Assembly: GCA_934661755.1 (NCBI GenBank)
Contig: CAKUJM010000017.1
Coordinates: 1-54,177, forward strand
Source: an uncultured Lentisphaeria bacterium
Lineage (GTDB): Bacteria; Verrucomicrobiota; Lentisphaeria; Oligosphaerales; Oligosphaeraceae
Length of the DNA stretch: 54,177 nt
Reading direction: 5' to 3'
Shown here: piece by piece, positions 47,826 to 54,177 of the stretch
How positions within the stretch are numbered: the stretch's first letter is position 1
How the letters are laid out: every line of letters starts with the position of its first letter
Made by a program: the position numbers and the translations under genes
The notes under the pieces: generated by a model
The model's database searches: none
What the model was told of the DNA's origin: nothing
Seen by the model: only the letters and a program-made list of their open reading frames with translations

Positions 47826-48688
47826 TCTGTCATTGGCATGAAATCACATCGCTGCGGACGGGATTGGGGCAGGTCGCGGTCATCGAGGCCGGCACCGCGG
47901 AGGAGGTCGATGCGGTGATGCGCGATGGCGCGATGGCGCCGCGCATCCTCGGCTTCGGGACCAATGTCCTGGGTGCGGACCAGCCCTGCGGCTTTACGCT
48001 GCTGCGGGTGAAACGCGACCAGGCACCGTTGGTGCCGGAGGGGACGCGGCTGCGCCTGGGCGCGGGAAACAGCCTGGCGGCGTCCATCTTCCAGGCCGCC
48101 AGGATCGGCCTGGGCGGAATGGCGGCGCTGTCCGGCATCCCCGGCAGCATCGGCGGCGCGGTGGCGATGAATGCCGGCGCCAACGGCATGGCCATCGGCG
48201 AGGTGGTGGAGGATATCGAGGGATATGACATGGCGCGGCGCTGCCCGTGGCATTGGCGGCGCGAGGATGGCGGCTTCGCCTACCGGCAGTCGCCGGTTCC
48301 GCCGGAGGTGGTGGTGCTTCGCGTCGGCTTGAGGCTGCGCCAATGCCTGCCGCAAATGGAGCAGTCGTCAATCGACTCCGAACGGCTGCGGCGGCTGCGC
48401 GCCAATCCCCAGGGGCCGTCCGCCGGCAGCGTCTTCCGCAACCCGCCCGACGCGCCTGCCGCCGGATGGCTGCTGGAACAGGCCGGATGCAAGGGACTGC
48501 GCTGCGGCAACCTCGTTGTCAGCAGCCGCCATGCCAATTGGATCCTCAATGTCAGCGGAAAGCCCGCCGCCGCCCGCGACGCGTGGGAGCTGATCGAGCA
48601 GATGCGCTCACGCGTCAAGAAAATGTACGGAATCGCCCTTGGCCTGGAATGGCGGACATTCCTGCCCGCGGAACCGCCTCGGTCGTAG
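47822..48688 (+). CDS. murB: UDP-N-acetylenolpyruvoylglucosamine reductase
   Basis: A 288-residue flavoenzyme that makes UDP-N-acetylmuramate for peptidoglycan. FAD-binding motifs are GFGTNVLGADQP and LSGIPGSIGGAVAMNAGANGMAIGEVVEDI. The catalytic Ser occurs in GPSAGSVFRNP, followed by AGWLLEQAGCKGLRCGNLVVSSRHANWILN, typical of the MurB C-terminal domain. The final helix ends with LEWRTF. The start at 47822 overlaps gspK by four bases (ATGA), an unusual coupling that joins peptidoglycan synthesis to the pseudopilin genes. A longer frame would overlap gspK extensively. Confidence 0.93.
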   Translation: MICHWHEITSLRTGLGQVAVIEAGTAEEVDAVMRDGAMAPRILGFGTNVLGADQPCGFTLLRVKRDQAPLVPEGTRLRLGAGNSLAASIFQAARIGLGGMAALSGIPGSIGGAVAMNAGANGMAIGEVVEDIEGYDMARRCPWHWRREDGGFAYRQSPVPPEVVVLRVGLRLRQCLPQMEQSSIDSERLRRLRANPQGPSAGSVFRNPPDAPAAGWLLEQAGCKGLRCGNLVVSSRHANWILNVSGKPAAARDAWELIEQMRSRVKKMYGIALGLEWRTFLPAEPPRS

Positions 48689-48796
48689 GCGTTGGAAAAT
48701 ATTCCCTGGAGGCGGCGGCCTTGAGCCAGCCTGGACTGGCGAAAAAAAACTGCCGCACATCGCGCCCTTGACAATGGTGCACTTGCGCCAGACAGG

Positions 48797-49627
48797 CTAA
48801 AGAGGACGCGAATACGCCATGGATCTACGGGCCAGCACCCTGGATGGCGCATAGCCATAGACGCTCCTGAAATATCGCGCAAAGTGGAACTGGTTGGCGA
48901 AGCCAAGCGCGTCCGCCACCTCGTTGACCCGGGCGCCATGCACCGAAAGCATCTGGTAGGCCTTGCGCATCAGGTGACGCCTGACATAGTCGCCCGGAGT
49001 CATGCCCAGATGGCGGCGGAAAAGCTGGTTGATGTATTCCGGAGTCAAATTGAACTGCCTGGACAGGTCGCTGCGGGTGGGATGCTCGATCAAATGGAGG
49101 TCCAGCCAAGCGGTCATTTGCGCGATGATGTCGCGGCTGCCGCCGCTGCCGCGGGGGATCAGCAACCGCAGGAATATCTCGCGCAGTAAGCCGCTGGCCA
49201 GCGCGTCATTGAGCTCGTTGGGACGACTATAGGCGTCAAGCAGCCGCTGGAACAGCGTGCGCATCAGCTCGGGCTCCGGAGTCTCCATCAGCTCCGGCGG
49301 CAATTGCGACGGAACGCTGTCCGGTGACTTGCCGAACAGGAAGTGGGTGCTGTAATACCAGGCCTGGCTGCCATGCGGCGTCAACTCCTGGGTGATCCTT
49401 ATGCCCGGCGGCACCAGCGCAATCTGCCCGCCAACAACCTTGTAGTTCGGATGGTCGCCGTCGGGAAAGGTGTATTTCAACGTCCCCTCGATCACCATCT
49501 GCAACTGCCAGTCGATGAAGATGCGGTTGGCCCAGCCGACGTAGTCATGCCACCCCGGGGTGACCTTTCCGACGTAGTGGACGACCGGCCAGACGTCGGT
49601 GAGCGCAATGACGGTGGGTGATCTCAT
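48797..49627 (-). CDS. AraC-family regulator divergent from the pseudopilin/glycosidase genes
   Basis: A 276-residue protein. The N-terminal half is a cupin-like sensor (WQLQMVIEGTLKYTF, GGQIALVPPGIRITQEL). The C-terminal AraC domain has both helix-turn-helix motifs: TRSDLSRQFNLTPEYINQLFRRHLG and VNEVADALGFANQFHFARYFRSVYGYAPS. It is divergent from the pseudopilin gene 176 bases away. The intervening region has an inverted repeat around a TATAAT box. It probably controls the glycosidase operon in response to a sugar, as for many AraC-type regulators, but the ligand is unknown. Confidence 0.93.
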   Translation of the reverse strand: MRSPTVIALTDVWPVVHYVGKVTPGWHDYVGWANRIFIDWQLQMVIEGTLKYTFPDGDHPNYKVVGGQIALVPPGIRITQELTPHGSQAWYYSTHFLFGKSPDSVPSQLPPELMETPEPELMRTLFQRLLDAYSRPNELNDALASGLLREIFLRLLIPRGSGGSRDIIAQMTAWLDLHLIEHPTRSDLSRQFNLTPEYINQLFRRHLGMTPGDYVRRHLMRKAYQMLSVHGARVNEVADALGFANQFHFARYFRSVYGYAPSRVLARRSMAYSRPL

Positions 49628-49675
49628 TATCGGATATGCTTTTTTTACTATTCACTATTATTTCCAGATTTATTA

Positions 49676-49696
49676 TGTCGTATAATATAAACGACA
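49676..49696 (+). promoter_or_regulatory. Inverted repeat overlapping a TATAAT box
   Basis: TGTCGT (49676-49681) and ACGACA (49691-49696) are separated by nine AT-rich bases, and TATAAT (49681-49686) lies across the left edge. No good -35 is found at 17 bases, as often for activator-dependent promoters. It is about 110 bases before the pseudopilin ATG. A likely target of the divergent AraC protein. Confidence 0.6.
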
Positions 49697-49803
49697 ACCG
49701 TTCGTTGGCCAGCGATGGCGGCAGAGGCTTCACGACATGCCGCCTTGACTGCCCAGATCTGCCTTTTTCCGTTGTCTCCATTCAACCAGCGAGGAAAAAT
49801 ATC

Positions 49804-50580
49804 ATGCGAACATCTCATCAGCCGGGAAACGGCGCGTTTACACTCATCGAGTTGCTGGTCGTGATCGCCATTATCGCCATATTGGCGTCGATGCTGCTGC
49901 CGGCGCTGGGCAAGGCACGCGAGAAGGCCAAGGCGGTATCCTGCACCAGCCAGCTCAAGCAAATCGGGCTGGGACAGGCGATGTACTGCAATGACAACGA
50001 GGATTTCGTCACCCCGACGGTGGCCAAGGGACTCGATTGGTATCCACACTGGGCGCAGATGCTGGCCAATGGCAGTGTCGAGTCGGCATCGTACGATTGG
50101 TGTGATGAGTTCACCAAGTCCGCCTATGTGAGCGCCAGGACCTTCCTATGCCCGTCCACCGCCAGGCATCAGCGGTGGTACAGCATCCCCTATTGCATCA
50201 ACACGCCATTTTTTGGAGTGGAAGGCGTCTACGACCGGAGCCGCAAGCTGACGGAGGTGCGCCGGCCGGCGACTGTCTACCTCAATGCCGAGGTCATCAG
50301 CAACATCAATGGCCAAAGGGATGTCATGGCGGGCTGGTTCACTCCATCGATGAATCCAGAATGGTGCCTGCCTGGCGTCCGCCATTCGCAGCGCATGAAT
50401 GTGCTGCTCTGCGATTTCCATGTCGAGAGCCGGAAGGTACGGCCGGGTGACGAGCTTAAAAGGATTGGCAGTGGACATGGGGAAGACACGTCGTCGGTGC
50501 AGACCCCATGGCTTAATGGCTGGAACAACGGGCTGGCCGGCAGCTTCGGCGGCGAACACTACGACAAGCTGACGGAATAG
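49804..50580 (+). CDS. Pseudopilin-like protein, second copy type
   Basis: A 258-residue protein with a prepilin-like N-terminus (FTLIELLVVIAIIAILASML), preceded by the leader MRTSHQPGNGA. Ala, not Gly, is at the position before Phe. The C-terminal motif H194-x4-N199-V-L-x2-D204-x-H206 matches the spacing in the sialidase-operon protein. It begins an operon with a large glycosidase (61-base gap) and is divergent from an AraC regulator. It is not a classical type IV pilin in size. Surface assembly or sugar-related export is inferred, not shown. Confidence 0.88.
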   Translation: MRTSHQPGNGAFTLIELLVVIAIIAILASMLLPALGKAREKAKAVSCTSQLKQIGLGQAMYCNDNEDFVTPTVAKGLDWYPHWAQMLANGSVESASYDWCDEFTKSAYVSARTFLCPSTARHQRWYSIPYCINTPFFGVEGVYDRSRKLTEVRRPATVYLNAEVISNINGQRDVMAGWFTPSMNPEWCLPGVRHSQRMNVLLCDFHVESRKVRPGDELKRIGSGHGEDTSSVQTPWLNGWNNGLAGSFGGEHYDKLTE

Positions 50581-50641
50581 GCCTCCGGATAGACCGTTGC
50601 TTGACGTTATGAACAGTACCTGCATTATGAATATCTGCATT

Positions 50642-53600
50642 ATGAGGAAGAATCTGCTTTCTGCCGCCGCCATGCTGTGCCTCATGGCGGCCTGGATGCC
50701 GTTGCTGGCCGATTTCGACTCCCGCGGGCGGGTGGACGCCACCATCGGCCAGGATCGCATCTTCGCCGACGAGGATTTCGCGCTGGTGCCTCATGGCGGT
50801 GACAAGCCGCTGGATGTGATTGACTGGCGCTGCACGGGGGTGCGCTCGCCATTGGACCACAGCGTCACCTTGACAGGCGTCGCGGGAAAGTTCAAAGTCA
50901 GGACCAGCGTGTCGGCAGTCGATGACGGCTTTCGGATTACCTACGACTTCACCGTCGATGCGGCATTGGCCGCCGGCAACTGCCTGGCGGTCAGCCTGAA
51001 GATCCCCAAGGCGCTCTTCTCCTTCGTGCCGGCGGATGGCGCGCGGACAATTGCCGAATTCGGCGCCGACGGCAAAGCCCAGGTCGCGGGGCTGTACCGC
51101 TATGAGTTTGATACCGCCGGCAGTGATGTCGCCATCAAATCCGGCGCGGTCATCGACTTCCGGGGCGTCGGCTGGTATGACGACTTCCGGCTGGACCTGC
51201 GTACCGCTCAATTGACCTCGCCGAGTGCGCGAGTGGTGCTCAAGGCCACCCGTGCATTCGACCCGCAGGTTGATTCGGATGACACAAACTCGCCATTTTT
51301 CATGCTGCCGTTGGCTGACGCCTTCACCCGCCCGCTGGCGGACGAGGTGGAAAATGACGGCAAAGGCGGCTGGACTGACCAGGGCACCAACGACATGAGC
51401 TGCCTTGCGCCCGGCGTCATCCGTGCGCAGGGCATCCCCTTCGAGATTGGCGAGGGCGCGATCATCCTGTGGGGCAGGTGGCGGCCGTCCTTCCCGCGGC
51501 AGTCCAAGGTGATCGAGGTGAATGAAAAAGTCGAACGGCTGGCATTCTGCCATACTGCCGCCTGGTGCAACCCCATGGTGCCGGGATTCTTCTACCGCAT
51601 TGTCTATGCGGACGGCACGCAGGTCGAGGTGCCGGTGCATGGCGGGCTGGATGTCGCCGACTGGGTCGGCGGTCTTCCGGTGACGGCACGGGTACGCTGC
51701 GCCTGGAAGGGCACGAACAGCGAACACGCAGTCAATCTGGCGCATTTTCAATGGAAAAACCCCCATCCCGAACTGGCGGTCAAGTCGGTGCAGGTGGTCT
51801 CCGCCAACGTCGACACCGTGGCGATCGTGCTGGCGATCACCGCCATCCGACAGGAACACGCCGATGATATGCTGATCACCGCCCTGAACCAGGAATACGC
51901 AAAGAGCGAAGACGACACCATGACCCTGGCTGCCGACAAGCCGGACTGGTATGACGGCGGCATTGACGCCAGCCAGACGATAGAGCCGGGCAGTGCGCTG
52001 GATGTGTCCTTTGTCCTGCACAAGCCCGCCGGCAAATACGGCTTTGTCAAGCGGGTCGGCGACCACTTCGAGTTCGAACAGCGACCGGGGGAGCGCATCG
52101 CCTTCTGGGGGACCAATATCGGCACCGCTGGCCCCCGCCGCGAATTTGTACCGGCGATTGTGGACCGCCTGGCCAAATCCGGCATCAACATCGTCCGGAT
52201 CCATTATTGGATGCTTCAATTCCAACATCCGGAATGCAAGGTGGAGAGCGAACGCTCCTTCATCCAGCGCGATGGCACGGTGGATATGCAGCGCCTGGAT
52301 GACTTCTACTACTTCTTTGCGGAATTGAAGAAGAATGGCATCTATGTGTACATGGACGCCATCAGCTCCGGAAACGACTGGCTCCCCGGCGGCGAAGAGC
52401 TGCATTACCGCCCGGATGCCAACGCCCGCATCAAGGAGATCGTCAAGCTGATGTACACCACGGTCAATCCCTATACCGGCCTGGCACTGGTGGACGACCC
52501 CGCATTCGCAATGTGCGAAATCCATAACGAACACAGCGCCACCTACCATGGGACGGTCCAGACCCATTCGCCACAGGCCCGGAAGCTGATGAAACAGTGG
52601 TGGGAAGAATGGCAGGACGAACATAAGCTCTCCCCGCGTGTGGAATTGACGGGCACGCCGACTGACGGCAATGGCGAGGAAGGACGGCGATTCTACACCT
52701 CCATCCAGCAGCGCTTCCTGGAGGAGTGGCATGACTACCTGCGCCGTCTGGGCGTGAAGGTGCCCATTTCCGGCACCAATGTGCTGCTGACCACCGGCGA
52801 CTTGATCGCCAGCCAGAACATGGATTTCATGGAGGAACACGCCTACTACGGCGCCGGGCCGATTCCCGGCGGCCTCTGGCAGCCCAACAACACCAGCTCG
52901 GTCAACGAGCCGTTGCGCGGCAACTCGATGATCGGCGAAATCATCCACTCGCGGGTGGCGGACAAGCCGATTGCCTGCACCGAATGGAGCTATGTCTACC
53001 CGCATCAGTATCGCGAAGAAGGATATCCATACGTCAGCGCCTTCTCGGCCTACCAGCAGTTCGATGCCATGTTCTCCTTCGACTGGTCTGGCGCTTATGT
53101 CGACAACATCTCCAGCGTGCTGAACAAGAAGCCGATTGTCTGCCTCTCCCAGATCTCCGACCCCAGCTCGTGGGGGCTTAATCTGGTGGCGGCGGTGGCG
53201 TTCCTGCGCGGCGATGTCATGCCGGCGAAAAACCGGGTGCTGCTGAAATACACCTGGGAGGATATCTGGCAGAACCGCCGGCAGCACCCGCTGGGAGTAG
53301 CGTACCTCCTGCAAATGGCGCGGGTCGCCATCCAGCGCCCTGACGCCAATACCAAAGGGCCGTCCTGGCCATACGGCACCGGCATGACCGGCGATGAACT
53401 CTTCCAGGATGCGGTGCAACGGCTGGGAATCGATGCCGGGCGTGACTACATCATCTCCGATACCGGAGAGCTGAAGCGCTTCGCCGAGCCCGGACTGTTC
53501 CTGCTGGATACCCCACGGTCGCAATTTGCCGCCGGCGCCCTCAATTCCATGGGCGGCGGACAGCACCGTACCCTTTCGGCCTTCGGAGTCTTCTCCCCGA

Positions 53601-53938
53601 TGAAATTTGCGACCATCACCTTCACCAGCCTGGACAATGAACCGCTGGAAAGCAGCTCCCGGATCCTGATGTGCGCGGTCGGAAACTCCGCCAACTCGAC
53701 TTCCAGCATCGATGCCTCCGGCTATCACGAGGCCGGAAAACTGCCAGTGCTCTCCGAACCGGTGTATGCCACCATCACCGCCAACGCCGTACCCGGAAAA
53801 CAGCTCAAAGTCTACCGCCTGGACCACTCCACCGGCAGACGGCTGGGACAACTCGCCGTCACCACCAATGACGGCAAGGAAAGCTTCATCTTGGACAAAG
53901 ACACTAAAACTATGTACCTGGAACTGCTCCGGGAATAA
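50642..53938 (+). CDS. Large exported glycoside hydrolase-like protein (clan A type)
   Basis: A 1098-residue exported protein. The signal peptide is RKNLLSAAAMLCLMAAWMPLLA. The first 450 residues are beta-rich and unassigned. From about 480 a TIM-barrel domain begins (ERIAFWGTNI, AKSGINIVRIHYWMLQ). The proposed acid/base is Glu630 in CEIHNEHS (Asn-Glu pair of clan GH-A) and the nucleophile is Glu781 in IACTEWSYVYPHQY. The C-terminal part (about 880-1098) is a beta domain. The exact GH family and substrate cannot be set by eye. The ATG at 50642 gives the signal peptide. An AGGAAG-like stretch overlaps this start. Confidence 0.82.
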   Translation: MRKNLLSAAAMLCLMAAWMPLLADFDSRGRVDATIGQDRIFADEDFALVPHGGDKPLDVIDWRCTGVRSPLDHSVTLTGVAGKFKVRTSVSAVDDGFRITYDFTVDAALAAGNCLAVSLKIPKALFSFVPADGARTIAEFGADGKAQVAGLYRYEFDTAGSDVAIKSGAVIDFRGVGWYDDFRLDLRTAQLTSPSARVVLKATRAFDPQVDSDDTNSPFFMLPLADAFTRPLADEVENDGKGGWTDQGTNDMSCLAPGVIRAQGIPFEIGEGAIILWGRWRPSFPRQSKVIEVNEKVERLAFCHTAAWCNPMVPGFFYRIVYADGTQVEVPVHGGLDVADWVGGLPVTARVRCAWKGTNSEHAVNLAHFQWKNPHPELAVKSVQVVSANVDTVAIVLAITAIRQEHADDMLITALNQEYAKSEDDTMTLAADKPDWYDGGIDASQTIEPGSALDVSFVLHKPAGKYGFVKRVGDHFEFEQRPGERIAFWGTNIGTAGPRREFVPAIVDRLAKSGINIVRIHYWMLQFQHPECKVESERSFIQRDGTVDMQRLDDFYYFFAELKKNGIYVYMDAISSGNDWLPGGEELHYRPDANARIKEIVKLMYTTVNPYTGLALVDDPAFAMCEIHNEHSATYHGTVQTHSPQARKLMKQWWEEWQDEHKLSPRVELTGTPTDGNGEEGRRFYTSIQQRFLEEWHDYLRRLGVKVPISGTNVLLTTGDLIASQNMDFMEEHAYYGAGPIPGGLWQPNNTSSVNEPLRGNSMIGEIIHSRVADKPIACTEWSYVYPHQYREEGYPYVSAFSAYQQFDAMFSFDWSGAYVDNISSVLNKKPIVCLSQISDPSSWGLNLVAAVAFLRGDVMPAKNRVLLKYTWEDIWQNRRQHPLGVAYLLQMARVAIQRPDANTKGPSWPYGTGMTGDELFQDAVQRLGIDAGRDYIISDTGELKRFAEPGLFLLDTPRSQFAAGALNSMGGGQHRTLSAFGVFSPMKFATITFTSLDNEPLESSSRILMCAVGNSANSTSSIDASGYHEAGKLPVLSEPVYATITANAVPGKQLKVYRLDHSTGRRLGQLAVTTNDGKESFILDKDTKTMYLELLRE

Positions 53939-54177
53939 CGGAAGACACGGAAGACACGGAAGACACGGAAAACACGGAAAACACGGAAGGCACGGAGGAT
54001 TTTTCCGTGTTTTCCGTGTTTTCCGTGTTTTCCGTGTCTTCCGTGTCTTCCGTGTCTTCCGTTATTCCGTGTCTTCCGTGTCTTCCGTGTCTTCCGTGTC
54101 TTCCGTGTTTTCCGTGTTTTCCGTGTTTTCCGTGTTTTCCGTGTTTTCCGTGTTTTCCGTGTTTTCCGTGTTTTCCG
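53932..54177. repeat. 9-bp tandem array folded into a long inverted repeat
   Basis: Right after the stop codon, GGAAGACAC and GGAAAACAC units run for about six copies (53940-53993). Then the complement, TTTTCCGTG and TCTTCCGTG units, runs from 54001 to the window end. The left arm 53932-53988 is exactly complementary to 54012-54068 (57 bp, loop 23). The left arm includes the last bases of the glycosidase gene with its stop TAA, and the right arm repeats them inverted (GTTATTCC at 54061-54068). It could be a strong terminator. The array continues beyond the window. Confidence 0.88.

Noticed and set aside
50513..53851. 1112-codon open frame on the minus strand opposite the glycosidase gene
   Set aside because: It mirrors a well-supported gene with signal peptide and catalytic motifs. 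The antisense protein shows no family pattern and is explained by high GC content.
53939..54177. CRISPR array
   Set aside because: Units are only 9 bp with no spacers, and they invert direction. No cas genes are present.

Overview
The window looks like part of a GC-rich chromosome from a gut or animal-associated member of the Lentisphaerae (Victivallis-like) or a close PVC relative. I infer this from several traits: pseudopilin-like proteins beginning with an FTLIELLVVIAIIAILASMLLPAL-type segment, an orphan GspI/J/K set, a sialidase and a large clan-A-type glycosidase, a Na+ pumping oxaloacetate decarboxylase, and LPS (Kdo) synthesis. No rRNA or tRNA was seen, so the taxonomy is inference.

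Positions 1-5243 are a lower-GC nest of insertion sequences. It holds an apparently intact IS4-family element with a 9-bp target duplication, a frameshifted IS5/IS1182-type transposase, a second nearly identical IS4 left end cut off by an IS66-type left end, and an IS30-type element whose transposase is split at a run of ten G. Both ends of the IS30-type element are dotted with an AAACGCAC motif.

Positions 5390-13237 hold an AraC regulator and a sialic acid cluster. On the minus strand, gntR, a pseudopilin, a sialidase and a lipoprotein form an operon. On the plus strand, N-acetylneuraminate lyase and an SSS symporter are divergent from it. The two sides share matching operator-like sites, each lying between a -35 and a -10.

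Positions 13356-23028 carry tilS, a polar amino acid ABC transporter, a PRTase-like protein next to a CodB-type permease, Kdo transferase (waaA) and glmS, which ends in a strong terminator. Positions 23100-27081 are a lacI-uxaB-uxaA hexuronate operon behind a perfect 30-bp palindrome. Positions 27059-34227 (minus strand) hold an alpha/beta hydrolase, an IHF/HU protein, serA, and oadG-oadA-oadB, in which OadB has an unusual exported N-terminal extension.

Positions 34700-41752 hold a DUF362/ferredoxin protein, the minus-strand operon hisI-GT39/ArnT-like-tatD, and a two-part FAD oxidoreductase. Positions 41833-48688 are the most interesting block. A COG3014-type lipoprotein, an LpoB-type lipoprotein and a CsgG-like protein are followed immediately by a short divergent FtsZ/tubulin-superfamily protein, then GspI, GspJ, GspK and MurB with overlapping starts and stops. 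This suggests a co-transcribed envelope or peptidoglycan module. The window ends with an AraC regulator divergent from a second pseudopilin plus a 1098-residue glycosidase, then a 9-bp repeat array folded into a long inverted repeat.
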